NCBI RefSeq assembly: GCF_005116675.2 | Contig: NZ_CP050699.1 | Location: forward strand, 5,403,001 to 5,467,000 | Direction of reading: 5' to 3' | DNA length: 64,000 nt | DNA from: Desulfosediminicola ganghwensis | GTDB lineage: Bacteria; Desulfobacterota; Desulfobulbia; Desulfobulbales; Desulfocapsaceae | In this document: piece after piece, positions 46,188 through 56,686 of the stretch | Layout of the letters: the number at the start of each line of letters is the position of its first letter | Position numbering within the stretch: position 1 is the first letter of the stretch | Notes under the pieces: model-generated | Told to the model about the DNA's origin: nothing | Databases searched by the model: none | The model's input: the letters and a program-made list of their open reading frames with translations, nothing else | Position numbers and translations under genes: made by a program

Positions 46188-47711
46188 ATGTCTATGAGAG
46201 TCTTTTTCCGACAACCGGGAACGATGATCGCTACGCTCATGATGTGTCAGTTAGCGCTGACACTGTATCTATCTTTCACGCTCAACATATGGGTTGACGA
46301 ATACTTTTCATTATTTGCCACCGAAGGCTCAATGAGAAGAGCCATCTGGCAATCTATTCACTTTGACTCTCAACCGCCGCTCTACTATTTTCTGTTGAAC
46401 TTGTGGCGAATGGGTGACAGTTCCGTACTATTTGCCCGGCTATTTTCCGTCATAAGTGTAGCTCTGGCCACATATATCATCTACCTTCTCGCCTGCCGCT
46501 TGTGGGGGCAGTCTAAGGTTCTGCCGTTCTTCCCAATCCTTGTACTAAACCCTTACTTGATCTGGGCAGCGAGCGAGATCCGACTCTACGGTTTCCTTTT
46601 ATTGGAATGCGCGCTGTTGATGTACTTTTTCCATAAAGCTTTTTTACATGATGATCGGCAGCACGCCACAAGGGACCGACTGGCCTTCTTTGCTTTGTCC
46701 CTGGCAATACTCTATACACAATATTATGCAGGATTTCTTCTGTTGGCCGGTGCTTTCGCATTAATGGTGCTGGGGCGTTGGCAGGAGTTAAAGGTGTATA
46801 TTGTTGGTATGCTGGTGGTTGGCATTCTCTTTCTGCCGATGATAGGCGTGCTCTCCGACCAGGTGCGCGAGGTCAGTCATACTGCCTCAGCAGCTGTTTC
46901 AGCACCGGGACTTACGGAAAGCGTGAAGCATGTGTGCTGGCTGCTTCAGGGATTGCTGTTTCCCGACAACGGAATTGCTGGTTGGGCGGCCGTGAAGGAT
47001 TGGATCGTTCTGCTGTTGGTGCTGTATCTGGTTTATCTGCTTGTGCGACACAAATCTTGTGTAATCACGCTTCCAAATATGTATTTGCTCACACTTTTGT
47101 TCGTACTAGCAGGCAGCTTCACCCTTATCTGCTGGAAACTTGGTATGTATTATACCCAGCGGCGTCATCTGGCCATACTGTTCTTTCCGCTTCTTGGTCT
47201 GTGGCTTGGTTATCTCTGCTCGATCAAGCAAAGGTGGCTTGGTTGGCTGCTTCTGGCAATATGCATGGCCACTTATGCGAATGCTCTCATGTATAAGTAT
47301 GTACCTCCGGTAAAGTACGGAGATTGGGAGCGGGTCGCCGGGCATATTTCCAGCTCAAGTCATTATAATGCCCCCATTCTGGTTTTTCGAAATACAGGCG
47401 CCTTGCCGTTCTCCACTTATTTCAAACCGACTGCCAATATCATTCCTGTACCGAATGCATTCGGCTTGGATCATTTTGATGCTCAATCTCCTGTTCTCAA
47501 GAGTGAACAATTACTTATCGAAATGGCAGAGAAGCTTGATAAATCTTCAAATCATTTCTGGCTGTTGACCTATGCAACTGGTTCTTGGCTCGGGGTTGAT
47601 ATCGGCGCGCGGTTTGTTGAACAATTTGTCGAAACACATTGCACAGTTATTGAGCAAAAGAAATTTGTTGGTACCAAGGTTCGTCTTGTCAGGTACAATC
47701 AGGCTCGTTAA
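46188..47711 (+). CDS. GT39/ArnT-like membrane glycosyltransferase
   Basis: Polytopic inner-membrane protein of 507 residues with about eleven membrane segments and a periplasmic C-terminal domain of about 110 residues. The first periplasmic loop has WVDEYFS (acidic catalytic-type residues) and DSQPPLYYFLLNLW, both typical of GT39/PMT_2-type enzymes that use polyprenyl-linked sugars. Donor and acceptor cannot be read. AAGAGG precedes the ATG. It stands alone between the giant gene and a convergent flippase gene, so it may glycosylate exported protein or polymer. Confidence 0.82.
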   Translation: MSMRVFFRQPGTMIATLMMCQLALTLYLSFTLNIWVDEYFSLFATEGSMRRAIWQSIHFDSQPPLYYFLLNLWRMGDSSVLFARLFSVISVALATYIIYLLACRLWGQSKVLPFFPILVLNPYLIWAASEIRLYGFLLLECALLMYFFHKAFLHDDRQHATRDRLAFFALSLAILYTQYYAGFLLLAGAFALMVLGRWQELKVYIVGMLVVGILFLPMIGVLSDQVREVSHTASAAVSAPGLTESVKHVCWLLQGLLFPDNGIAGWAAVKDWIVLLLVLYLVYLLVRHKSCVITLPNMYLLTLLFVLAGSFTLICWKLGMYYTQRRHLAILFFPLLGLWLGYLCSIKQRWLGWLLLAICMATYANALMYKYVPPVKYGDWERVAGHISSSSHYNAPILVFRNTGALPFSTYFKPTANIIPVPNAFGLDHFDAQSPVLKSEQLLIEMAEKLDKSSNHFWLLTYATGSWLGVDIGARFVEQFVETHCTVIEQKKFVGTKVRLVRYNQAR

Positions 47712-47791
47712 CTCTGTCTTTTGTCATAAGTTGGGCGCATACATTAACTCCTCTATTTATCCAACTCACAAAACTTTAAATTTCTCTAACA

Positions 47792-47974
47792 TTATAAAGA
47801 TGAATCCGACCAGGTTTCATCACGTTTTTGATAGTCACAAAAAACGATACCGACTCTTGGATGCCTCTCTATAAAACAGATCAGTTCACTACGGTAACGT
47901 TCAAGACTGGACTTGATTGAAAGAATGGCGTCATCCTGAACCTTTTTGACGATCTCTGTCTTGCGGTCTATCGT
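47792..47974 (-). pseudogene. Open coding-like stretch after the flippase gene
   Basis: A 60-codon minus-strand frame overlapping the flippase stop by a few bases reads like protein (KTEIVKKVQDDAILSIKSSL, IERHPRVGIVFCDYQKRDET) but has no ATG, GTG or TTG start and a stop immediately upstream. It might be the tail of a lost gene. Family not recognised. Confidence 0.25.
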
Positions 47975-49467
47975 CTAACCATACTAAGAAGCAGGTTCCT
48001 TTCCTTCCGGGAAAAAAAGAGAAAGGGAATGATAGATATATAAATTATTCCTGCCACTGTGGTAATTGCCATAATATCGAGATAGCTGGGCACGGTGAGC
48101 CGAGCCTGTGAGAGCCAGTAGGTAATGGCAAGGTAGAAAACGGAAAAACCGATGATGTTACCTAAACTGGTCAAATATTTCCAAAGCGGAAGGTCAATTT
48201 GCCGGCAAGCGTACACCGGAACAAAAAAGATGCGTGCTACCAGCAGTGGAATTGCAGTAGCTACAGCAACCCCTAAAATCCCATATCGATGGATGAGGAT
48301 AAGACTTAACATGAGATTCACGACACCTTCAACACTGTTCAATATGGCCAGAAATCGATGGCGATTGATCGCATATAACAGGTTATCAAGTGGATTTACT
48401 ATAATTTGCACCATTATGGCGAGCATCAAAGTTATGAGTACCGGATAGGCATCTGTGTAATCGGTCCCCATCCACTTGATAATGAATGCCTTGCCTACAA
48501 TGATGATTATCCCTCCTCCGAAAATGGCAAGAATGGTGTTGATGCGAGTGACAAACAACAATTTTTCCCGAATAGCGGCCTTGTCGTTTCGCGCGTGATA
48601 TTTGGTGAACACGGGGGTCATCATATTGGTAGCCTTATAAACCAAGGTCCGAAAGTATTCCACCAAACGGGCACCAATAAAATAGTGGGTCACAGCTGAG
48701 GCTGAAAGGATACCTCCAATAACCAATGAATCAACACGGAACCGCATTTGATTGGCTATCTGGGTCAAGAAGGCCCAAATACTATAGGTAAAGAGTTCTT
48801 TTACTTCGGATTTTCGGAAAAGTCGGATATCGATTTTTAGTTTTTTGAACAAATGCTTTGCCACGAAAAAGAACATGACATTACAGAGCTGGTTGGAAAA
48901 AAGAGAGATTATAGATAAGGTCAGAATGCCATAGCCGTGGCTAAGAAAATACAACACAGCCATTGTTCTTAAACTAAAGGAAATGAAGTGGGAATAGGTA
49001 AGTAGATCATAGCGGAGGTAGGCCTGAATGATTCCAGCAAAGGCCTTGAAGGGAAACTCAAGGGCCATGTTGAGGCCCATGACCACGATAATTATCCTGA
49101 TCAGACGCAATTCCTCGGGCGAGGCAACAAACACAGTGGTAAAGAATGCAATGATAGCCGCTACAACCAGGATCAATACTGCTATAAGGCTATAAATCAC
49201 CAAAGAGGTATTGATAATGATGTTGGCTTGCTCGTATTTCTGTTTTTCAATGGAGGTCGTGACATACCGGGTGACGGCAAAAGCCAGACCGAAATCGAGA
49301 ATATAATAGTAACTGGCGAAACTACCGAGAATAACCCAGATACCGTACCAATGGTCCCCCAACTGGCCCACGATGAACGGCATCATGATAAATGACACGA
49401 CAATATTGAAGATCAAAAAGAGGGTTCTCGCAACCGAGCTGATAAAGAGTGTTCGGGGAATATTCAT
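47968..49467 (-). CDS. Polysaccharide flippase (MOP/Wzx-like)
   Basis: Inner-membrane protein of 499 residues with twelve to fourteen membrane segments, of the oligosaccharidyl-lipid flippase family. The N-terminal pattern SSVARTLFLIFNIVVSFIMM followed by GLAFAVTRYV is characteristic. It should flip undecaprenyl-linked oligosaccharides to the periplasmic face. It is transcribed against the surrounding glycan genes. No strong ribosome site precedes the ATG. Confidence 0.88.
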   Translation of the reverse strand: MNIPRTLFISSVARTLFLIFNIVVSFIMMPFIVGQLGDHWYGIWVILGSFASYYYILDFGLAFAVTRYVTTSIEKQKYEQANIIINTSLVIYSLIAVLILVVAAIIAFFTTVFVASPEELRLIRIIIVVMGLNMALEFPFKAFAGIIQAYLRYDLLTYSHFISFSLRTMAVLYFLSHGYGILTLSIISLFSNQLCNVMFFFVAKHLFKKLKIDIRLFRKSEVKELFTYSIWAFLTQIANQMRFRVDSLVIGGILSASAVTHYFIGARLVEYFRTLVYKATNMMTPVFTKYHARNDKAAIREKLLFVTRINTILAIFGGGIIIIVGKAFIIKWMGTDYTDAYPVLITLMLAIMVQIIVNPLDNLLYAINRHRFLAILNSVEGVVNLMLSLILIHRYGILGVAVATAIPLLVARIFFVPVYACRQIDLPLWKYLTSLGNIIGFSVFYLAITYWLSQARLTVPSYLDIMAITTVAGIIYISIIPFLFFSRKERNLLLSMVRR

Positions 49468-49940
49468 AATTTCATGTTGTTGTGATCGGTGTGGCCTAAT
49501 GCCCTCAATTCATTTCCCGCCCTAACAACCTGCAGCGAAAGCGATATCACTCGACAAGATACTTTCTTCTCAATCGAGACACATGCGGAATTGTACCGCA
49601 GGCATTGGTCGCTACCCAGTGGAGCAATTCAATGGAATATCTGACAGTTAGGAGCAATTGGCCTTTTCTGGAAGGATATAACTTAGTGTTCGTGTTTATT
49701 ATGTCATTTACGCAACTGGAATTCCAATCATAATCAAACCCAAACTAATCCATTATCTGCTTCAATCATGCAGAATTCAAGCACTCATTCGCTGTAGAAC
49801 AACCTTTCCTCTTTCGTTCTTTTTTTTTGTCAGGATTACACTTTTTCCCTAGTATTTCAATTCATTTTTTGCTGTACTCAAGGTGTTAGGGACGCCCTCA
49901 TGCCACTAAAAATCAGCGTAAACTGAGACGGAAGAATCAA
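49468..49940. other. Divergent region between the flippase and wecB-like genes
   Basis: About 470 bases without a gene. A stretch starting near 49555 (…TTTCTTCTCAATCGAG…) recurs in diverged form near 52860, upstream of the epimerase gene. The rest is AT-rich with no recognised promoter pair. Confidence 0.4.
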
Positions 49941-51044
49941 GTGAATGTCGTCACGATCATAGGAGCACGCCCTCAATTCATCAAGGCTTCGGTGGTCAAC
50001 TCTGAAATCAGGAAAAGATCTGAAAATCGCGACCTAGGTCATAATCGAGAGATCATAGTTCACACCGGCCAGCACTACGATTACAACATGAGTCGGGTGT
50101 TTTTTGACGAGCTGGACATACCGGAACCTCACTATCATCTGGAGGTAGGATCCGGCAGTCATGGGAGCATGACTGCCCGGATGATGAGCAAAATCGAGGA
50201 AGTCCTGAACGTTGAGCATCCGGACTGGGTTCTTGTCTACGGCGACACAAACTCAACGCTTGCCGGTGCGATAGTGGCCGCAAAAATGCACATCCCTATT
50301 GCTCATGTCGAGGCTGGCTTACGAAGCTTTAACAAACGAATGCCGGAAGAACTCAATAGGGTCCTAACTGATCATATGTCCGAGGCCCTCTTTACTCCGA
50401 CAGAAATCGCAACAGCCAATCTCGTAAGGGAGGGAATTACCGAGGGAGTTATATTAACCGGCGATGTGATGTTCGATGCCTTCCTGCAATTCAAAGAGAA
50501 GGCGGCCGCTCGCTCCCGGATTCTAGATACACTTGACCTGTCCTCCGGCTCGTATTGCCTTGCCACCGTCCATCGTCAGGAGAATACCGATGATTGCCGG
50601 AGACTCACCAACATTTTCAGCGCACTCAAAGAGCTCTCGTATGGTGGACAGCAGATAGTACTGCCGCTGCACCCTCGCACTCGCAAGGCGTTAGAACAAA
50701 ACAATATCTGCATTGATGACAATACAGGCATACGAGTGATAGAGGCGGTCGGGTATCTGGACATGATTCACCTGGAGGCAAATGCCGGCTTGATATGCAC
50801 CGATTCGGGCGGGGTCCAAAAAGAGGCTTATTTCGCTGGCGTTCCTTGCATAACGCTCCGTGACGAAACCGAATGGGTTGAGACGGTGGAAGCGGGAGCA
50901 AATATTCTGGCCGGGGCGGAAAAGCAGGCCATCCTCAATGCCTGCACACTGGCTCGAAATACCAATGTGACAGTGCAGCCCGGTCTTTACGGCGACGGTG
51001 ATGCAGCAGCCAAAATCGTTGATAGCTTTGATGCAAAACATTGA
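49941..51044 (+). CDS. UDP-GlcNAc 2-epimerase family protein (WecB/WbpI-like)
   Basis: Non-hydrolysing UDP-sugar 2-epimerase of 367 residues. Family blocks seen are IIGARPQFIKA at the N-terminus, HTGQHYDYNMS, VYGDTNSTLAGA, HVEAGLRS, and CTDSGGVQKEAYF with ETEWVETV near the C-terminus. WecB makes UDP-ManNAc from UDP-GlcNAc. Close relatives (WbpI/WlbD) act on UDP-2,3-diacetamido-glucuronic acid. The next gene encodes a WbpB+WbpD-like fusion of that very pathway, so the latter substrate is a real possibility. Start is GTG with GGAAG upstream. Confidence 0.9.
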   Translation: MNVVTIIGARPQFIKASVVNSEIRKRSENRDLGHNREIIVHTGQHYDYNMSRVFFDELDIPEPHYHLEVGSGSHGSMTARMMSKIEEVLNVEHPDWVLVYGDTNSTLAGAIVAAKMHIPIAHVEAGLRSFNKRMPEELNRVLTDHMSEALFTPTEIATANLVREGITEGVILTGDVMFDAFLQFKEKAAARSRILDTLDLSSGSYCLATVHRQENTDDCRRLTNIFSALKELSYGGQQIVLPLHPRTRKALEQNNICIDDNTGIRVIEAVGYLDMIHLEANAGLICTDSGGVQKEAYFAGVPCITLRDETEWVETVEAGANILAGAEKQAILNACTLARNTNVTVQPGLYGDGDAAAKIVDSFDAKH

Positions 51045-51185
51045 ATTTGCACTACAATCCTTTCTCTTTTAAACATAACAGGATTCGGAGGATTTTCAGT
51101 CTGCCTAGGCATTCTTACCCCAAAATAGCCAAGCAGAAGAGAATTACCGAGATACTTGATAGCAATATACGGTCAGGGGGGTAAA

Positions 51186-52847
51186 ATGGATACAATATCA
51201 GATTATAAACTACCTTCGGTGGCAGTTATCGGAACTGGATACTGGGGAAAAAATCTCGTCCGTAATTTTCACCAGCTCGGAGCGTTGAAGCTCATCTACG
51301 ACAAGAGTGTGCCGGTACTCAGTTCACTCAAGGAGCAGTATAGTGGTGTAGACACCTGCCGCTCCTTAAACCAAGTGTTGGAGCGTGAAGATATCCAGGG
51401 CATAGTCATTGCCACTCCGGCTGAAACCCATTTTCAGGTGGCGCACAAAGCACTGCTCGCCGGCAAACATGTTCTTATTGAAAAACCGTTGGTATTACAC
51501 GAAGCGGAAGGCATAAAACTTATAAAAATAGCGCAAGACAAGGGGCTCACCCTCATGGTCGGCCACCTTTTGCAATACCATCCAGCCTTTATCAAACTCA
51601 AAGACATGGTTATGTCCGGCGATTTGGGACGCGTGGATTACATTTATTCCAACCGGCTTAATTTTGGCAAAATTCGTCGTGAAGAGAACATCCTCTGGTC
51701 ATTTGCACCGCACGATATATCTATGATTCTATCGTTGTCAGGAGAGGAACCGGAAAACATCATGACAACAGGCGGATATTACCTGCATCAACGTATTGCC
51801 GATGTCACGACAACTCATTTCGGATTTGCCAGCGGCCTGAATGCTCACATTTTTGTATCCTGGCTCCACCCTTTTAAGGAGCAGAAGCTGGTGGTTGTAG
51901 GCGAAAGGAAGATGGCGGTGTTTGACGACACCAAGCCCTGGCCTGACAAACTTCTCACCTACCCCCATCAGATGCAATGGGTAAATGGATTTCCCACACC
52001 GGAAAAAGCGGAAGCGGAACGGGTGGATATTCCGCAGGATGAACCATTGCGTCGTGAGTGCATCCACTTTCTGGAATGTATTGCCACCGACAAACAGCCG
52101 ATTACTGATGGGTACGAAGGGCTTCGGGTATTACGTATTCTGAACGCAAGTCAACGCTCACTGGATGAGCATGGGCAAAAGGTACGTATAGACGGCACGC
52201 TGGTGGTAAGAGAACGCAGAGCCTCCGACCGGCTACGAAACCTTTCCTCCATGCACACCACAACTGGCGATATCCAGGTCCATGAAACAGCTATCATCGA
52301 TGAGGGGGTCGAGATAAGCAACGGAACAAAAGTATGGCATTTTTCCCATATACTATCTGGATCAGAAGTTGGCGAACAGTGCAATATCGGACAAAATGTG
52401 GTGATCGGCCCTGATGTCAAAATAGGAAAAGAATGCAAAATTCAGAACAACGTATCCGTCTACAAAGGAGTCACTCTCGAAGACGGTGTATTTTGTGGAC
52501 CTTCCATGGTCTTTACCAACATTACCAATCCTCGGGCCGAACTCTCCAAAATGGATCAGGTAAAACCCACATTGATCAAGCAGGGGGCGACCATAGGCGC
52601 CAATGCTACCGTCGTCTGCGGTAACGTCGTTGGTCGCTACAGTTTTGTCGGGGCAGGTGCGGTGGTCACTCGTAAAGTCCCTGATCACGCTCTGGTTGTC
52701 GGCAATCCTGCCAAGGTAATCGGGTGGGTGTGCAAATGCGGCGAAAGACTTGCTGAAGATTTCGCATGCAGTTTCTGTAACAAAAAATACGATCAAACGT
52801 CAGAAGGGTTACAACTCACGGCGCCTGATCATCTTGTCGTTAATTAG
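51186..52847 (+). CDS. Fused Gfo/Idh/MocA dehydrogenase and hexapeptide N-acetyltransferase
   Basis: Protein of 553 residues combining two enzymes. Residues 1-330 are a Gfo/Idh/MocA oxidoreductase: [14 protein letters not shown] for NAD binding, IEKPL, and [11 protein letters not shown] in the substrate site, resembling WbpB/WlbA. Residues 350-530 form a left-handed beta-helix acyltransferase ([42 protein letters not shown]) resembling WbpD/WlbB. The end carries a small zinc-ribbon-like CKCG…CSFC. Together these match oxidation and acetylation steps toward UDP-2,3-diacetamido uronic acid; the aminotransferase step (WbpE) is not in view. ATG at 51186 with AGGGGGG upstream is chosen over a TTG at 51156. 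Confidence 0.88.
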   Translation: MDTISDYKLPSVAVIGTGYWGKNLVRNFHQLGALKLIYDKSVPVLSSLKEQYSGVDTCRSLNQVLEREDIQGIVIATPAETHFQVAHKALLAGKHVLIEKPLVLHEAEGIKLIKIAQDKGLTLMVGHLLQYHPAFIKLKDMVMSGDLGRVDYIYSNRLNFGKIRREENILWSFAPHDISMILSLSGEEPENIMTTGGYYLHQRIADVTTTHFGFASGLNAHIFVSWLHPFKEQKLVVVGERKMAVFDDTKPWPDKLLTYPHQMQWVNGFPTPEKAEAERVDIPQDEPLRRECIHFLECIATDKQPITDGYEGLRVLRILNASQRSLDEHGQKVRIDGTLVVRERRASDRLRNLSSMHTTTGDIQVHETAIIDEGVEISNGTKVWHFSHILSGSEVGEQCNIGQNVVIGPDVKIGKECKIQNNVSVYKGVTLEDGVFCGPSMVFTNITNPRAELSKMDQVKPTLIKQGATIGANATVVCGNVVGRYSFVGAGAVVTRKVPDHALVVGNPAKVIGWVCKCGERLAEDFACSFCNKKYDQTSEGLQLTAPDHLVVN

Positions 52848-53074
52848 TGCCCCAAAAAAAGATATTTTTCTTCTCAATCGAGGCGTGTGAAAAATTTCGC
52901 CAATGGCATTCAGCTGATATTCCAAGGCTAGATTTTCGCACAATGATGAAGTAGGAAGAGATGCCGATTCTGGTTGGGACTCACCTACTCTTTTGATTCG
53001 ATGTGAAATTCGGGGGGGTCTCACGATAACCCACCGCATAGAACAATCAGACCACGGATAAAAAGGTGGAATAT

Positions 53075-54076
53075 ATGAAACGTGTATTGATAACCGGTGT
53101 TGCCGGAATGATCGGTTCACATCTGCTGGATGCTCTTTTAGAGAAAAACACATATAGCGTTATCGGTGTTGACAATTTTTCCTATGGGAAAAAAGCCAAT
53201 ATCAGACACCACCTCCAAAACCCTCGTTTTACGTTTTATCGAGTAGACATAAGCGACTTCGAGACACTCAAGATTCTTACTCGCGACGTTGACACAATTG
53301 TTCATCTGGCTGCGGTGAAAAAAATAGGTGAGGCTGACTCCAGCATGGATACGTTGAGGGTCAATGAACACGGCACGAGAAATATCTTGGAGGTCGCCCG
53401 GATGTGGGGATGCAAGGTGTTTTTTGCATCGACGTCGGATGTATACGGTATGTCCCCGGACCTCCCATTTCGCGAAGACGGTGATTTGCTGCTTGGCCCT
53501 AGCATGATCAAACGCTGGAGTTACGCTGTTTCAAAACTTTACAGTGAGCAAATGGCTTTCGCATATTACAAGGATTACGGGGTACCCATAGTGGTCATTC
53601 GTTATTTTGGCGGATTCAGTCCGCGGTCCAGTTTCTCCTGGTCCGGAGGCCACATCCCGATTTTTGTCGACGCGGTTTTAAAAGATCGGGAAGTTCCCAT
53701 TCATGGTGATGGCTCACAATCGAGGTCTATGGCATATGTCGACGACCTGATCAGTGGTTCGCTGCAGGCAATGGAAAATGAAAAAGCGGTTGGAGAGATA
53801 ATCAACCTGGGAAATGATGAAGAGTTGAGTGTGCTGGAATCTGCCAGGCTCATTCATGAGATAGCGGAGACGGGTCTTGAACTGAAGCTCAAGTTTATTC
53901 CCATGGAGGAGGTTTTCGGTAAAAAATATAAGGATATTTTGCGCCGGCGACCTGATCTCACCAAAGCCAAGCGATTACTGGATTACGAGCCCAGGATAAC
54001 TATGCGGGAAGCAATCAGGAAAACCATCGATGTCAGGCGCAGAGACCTGGAGACAACTGCCGCGTATGTCGCCTGA
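53075..54076 (+). CDS. NAD-dependent nucleotide-sugar epimerase/dehydratase
   Basis: Extended short-chain dehydrogenase of 333 residues. Rossmann motif GVAGMIGSH, VDNFSYGKK, catalytic STSDVYG and Y-x3-K as YAVSK. It resembles UDP-glucose/UDP-glucuronate 4-epimerase or dehydratase families; the exact substrate is not readable. ATG at 53075 with AAGGTGG is chosen over GTG at 53066. Followed by a 156-base gap and an FAD oxidoreductase on the same strand. Confidence 0.88.
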   Translation: MKRVLITGVAGMIGSHLLDALLEKNTYSVIGVDNFSYGKKANIRHHLQNPRFTFYRVDISDFETLKILTRDVDTIVHLAAVKKIGEADSSMDTLRVNEHGTRNILEVARMWGCKVFFASTSDVYGMSPDLPFREDGDLLLGPSMIKRWSYAVSKLYSEQMAFAYYKDYGVPIVVIRYFGGFSPRSSFSWSGGHIPIFVDAVLKDREVPIHGDGSQSRSMAYVDDLISGSLQAMENEKAVGEIINLGNDEELSVLESARLIHEIAETGLELKLKFIPMEEVFGKKYKDILRRRPDLTKAKRLLDYEPRITMREAIRKTIDVRRRDLETTAAYVA

Positions 54077-54232
54077 CGTGAGCCCCTGCACCCGTCACAT
54101 GATGTGGGACAGGCTGCCGCGCTTACCTTTCGAAGTACCGAAGATACTAAAACGAATGGACTGGATCTGCTTTATAGCCGATAACCAATGGCCATCCAGC
54201 AACAATGAATACTTAACGCATTGGAAAAGAGC

Positions 54233-55549
54233 ATGAAGGTTGCGGTAATTGGTGGTGGAATGATGGGATTGGCAAGTGCCTTCTACTTGTCGCAACGGGG
54301 TTATAAGGTAACCCTTTTCGAAAAAGAACAGGAGATTGGCGGGCTCTCGAAAGCCGAGGAGTTGATTCCCGGTTTTAGCTGGGATCGTTTTTATCATGTT
54401 ATCCTGTCAACAGATTCGGAGTTGCTGGGGTTTATCGATGAAATCGGTTTATCCCTCGACGTCCGTTTCACTGAAACGAAAACAGGTTTTTTTACCAACG
54501 GTCGGTTGCATTCGATGAGCACCACCCTTGAGTTCCTCCGATTCAAGCCCCTCTCCCTTTGGGAAAAGCTTCGATTGGGCGCCGGGATTTTCTATGCTTC
54601 GAAGATCCGCAATTCATCCAGGCTGGAGAAGCTGTATGCAAAAAACTGGCTGATCACGGTATTCGGGCGACGTATCTACGAGAAAATATGGGATCCGCTG
54701 CTGAGATCAAAGTTCGGTGCGGCCAAAGACCACGCCTCCGGCAGCTTTATCTGGTCATGTATTACCCGTTACTACGGCACCCGCGAGAAAACCTCAAAAA
54801 AGGAGATGATGGGAGTCGTCCGAGGTGGCTATTGTTCAATTCTTGACAGCATAAAGAGCCGGTTGCTTGACAACGGTGTGGAAGTCTACCAATCCAGGGG
54901 GATTCAGAAAATCGTCGCGACCGCAAGCGACCATATTTCTCTAATCGACAGTACCGGGCATGCTCATCGATTCAACAAAGTCTTGTCGACTATTCCAAAC
55001 CCCGAGCTGATCCGGCTATGGCCTGACATGCCCAATGCGTATAGAGAAAAACTGGGTTCAGTGGACTATTTGCGCCTGATCTGCACCAACCTTGTGCTCA
55101 AGAAATCGTTGAGTCCGTATTACGTGACGAACTTGACGGATCCTGGCTTTCCATTTACCGGTTTTATCGATGCTACGAACATCGTTCCACCCGCAACACT
55201 TAACGGCAATGCATTGATTTACCTGCCGCGATATCTGCCTCCGGACGATCCCTACTATCAGCGCTCCGATAAAGAAGTCCTGGAGGATTTTCTCGCCGGA
55301 GTTCGCCGAATCTTTCCAGCCTTTTCCCGAGACGATATCGTCGCCACTGCCATTCATCGGGAACCGTTTGTTCAACCTATTCAAAAAATCAATTATTCCC
55401 AAATGGTGCCTAGCATGACGACACCGATGAAAAACCTGTTTTTGGTAAATACCACCATGATTGTCAATTCGACCCTCAACAACAACCAGGTTATCAAACT
55501 CGCCAGGCAGGCTGCCGACCTTCTTGCCGGCCAGGCAGGAGATGATTGA
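54233..55549 (+). CDS. FAD-dependent oxidoreductase (amine oxidase/UDP-galactopyranose mutase-like)
   Basis: Flavoprotein of 438 residues. The dinucleotide-binding motif GGGMMGLASAFYLSQRG is at the extreme N-terminus, followed by FEKEQEIGGLS and a C-terminal FAD-contact region near NTTMIVNSTLNNNQ. It belongs to the NAD(P)-binding/amino-oxidase group that includes protoporphyrinogen oxidase-like and UDP-galactopyranose mutase-like enzymes often found in glycan clusters. The specific reaction is unknown. ATG at 54233 is preferred to TTG at 54221. The next gene starts one base after the stop. Confidence 0.82.
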   Translation: MKVAVIGGGMMGLASAFYLSQRGYKVTLFEKEQEIGGLSKAEELIPGFSWDRFYHVILSTDSELLGFIDEIGLSLDVRFTETKTGFFTNGRLHSMSTTLEFLRFKPLSLWEKLRLGAGIFYASKIRNSSRLEKLYAKNWLITVFGRRIYEKIWDPLLRSKFGAAKDHASGSFIWSCITRYYGTREKTSKKEMMGVVRGGYCSILDSIKSRLLDNGVEVYQSRGIQKIVATASDHISLIDSTGHAHRFNKVLSTIPNPELIRLWPDMPNAYREKLGSVDYLRLICTNLVLKKSLSPYYVTNLTDPGFPFTGFIDATNIVPPATLNGNALIYLPRYLPPDDPYYQRSDKEVLEDFLAGVRRIFPAFSRDDIVATAIHREPFVQPIQKINYSQMVPSMTTPMKNLFLVNTTMIVNSTLNNNQVIKLARQAADLLAGQAGDD

Positions 55550-55550
55550 C

Positions 55551-56678
55551 ATGACCACTGCCGAAAGCCTGTCGTACGATCGCAGCAGAAATGTAAACAG
55601 GAAGGACGAGGCAACAAACATACCTCTGCTCAGTGTTATCGTCCCTGGATATAATGAAGCTGAAATAATCGAGAAAAATCTTGAAATCCTTCATCAATAT
55701 CTGTGTATCAATGAGTATCGGTTCCACTGGGAACTCCTCGTCATCAATGATGGGAGTACAGACAACACCGGAGAACTGGCCGAACGTTTCGCCGGCCATC
55801 ATGCCAATGTGCGCGTGCTGCACCACGCAGTCAATTTCAATCTGGGCCAGGCGCTGAGATACGCCTTCAACGAATCACAGGGCGCCTATGTCGTCACCCT
55901 GGATATTGACCTGAGCTATGCTCCTGAGCATATCGGCGCCATGTTCGACGCAATTGTGAGGGAACATGCGAAAATTGTCATCGCCTCGCCGTACATGGAA
56001 GGAGGGAAGGTTGCCAATGTTCCCAGGATCCGCAAATTCTTGAGTATCAACGCAAATAGATTCCTTTCAGCAACCTCGGAGGAGGATCTCGCCACCTTGA
56101 CCGGCATGGTGCGAATCTATGATGGAACGTTTCTCAGGAACCTGAGCCTGAGGTCGATGGACGTTTCTATCCATGCCGAAATACTGTATAAAGCGATTCT
56201 GCTCGGCGCCCGTATCATCGAGATCCCTGCAACACTTGACTGGAATCCAACAAACGATCAGAATTTCAATAGAAGTTCGAGCATGAAAATCCGAAAGAGT
56301 ATCTTTGCCTACCTCTTTTCCGGATTCATGTTCAAACCGTTTATTTTCTTCATCCTGCCCGGACTCCTTTTCCTGCTGCTCTCGTTCTATTCGACCTTCT
56401 GGGTCTTTGCACATACTTTTAGGAACCTGCCGCTGGTACAACACCTTGGCAATTCCTACGCTACCCGTTTGTCGGCAGCGGTAGCAGAGGCTTTTCAGCA
56501 GGCCCCCCATACCTTCATCATAGCAGGCATAGCGCTGATGCTTGCCATCCAGCTGGTAAGCCTTGGGGTACTCTCCATGCAAAACAAGAGATACTTTGAG
56601 GAACTGTTCTATCTAGGGACGGATATTTATAAGGCAAACAAACACGCCAAATCAAACCACGGTTCGAAATACAATTAG
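55551..56678 (+). CDS. Family 2 glycosyltransferase, DPM1-like
   Basis: Glycosyltransferase of 375 residues. The GT2 N-terminal domain contains VIVPGYNEAEIIEKN, INDGSTDNTGE and the DxD-type DIDLSYAPEHIG. Two C-terminal membrane segments (residues 270-295 and 345-365) anchor it. This layout fits polyprenyl-phosphate sugar synthases. GGAG lies at the right distance before 55551; the frame extends back into the FAD gene but without support. It is coupled to the upstream gene (one-base gap) and eight bases from the SMR-like gene. Confidence 0.88.
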   Translation: MTTAESLSYDRSRNVNRKDEATNIPLLSVIVPGYNEAEIIEKNLEILHQYLCINEYRFHWELLVINDGSTDNTGELAERFAGHHANVRVLHHAVNFNLGQALRYAFNESQGAYVVTLDIDLSYAPEHIGAMFDAIVREHAKIVIASPYMEGGKVANVPRIRKFLSINANRFLSATSEEDLATLTGMVRIYDGTFLRNLSLRSMDVSIHAEILYKAILLGARIIEIPATLDWNPTNDQNFNRSSSMKIRKSIFAYLFSGFMFKPFIFFILPGLLFLLLSFYSTFWVFAHTFRNLPLVQHLGNSYATRLSAAVAEAFQQAPHTFIIAGIALMLAIQLVSLGVLSMQNKRYFEELFYLGTDIYKANKHAKSNHGSKYN

Positions 56679-56686
56679 GGTGATAT

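Noticed and set aside
55461-55550. Upstream extension of the DPM1-like glycosyltransferase
   Set aside because: It overlaps the FAD oxidoreductase C-terminus and lacks a ribosome site, while ATG at 55551 has one.
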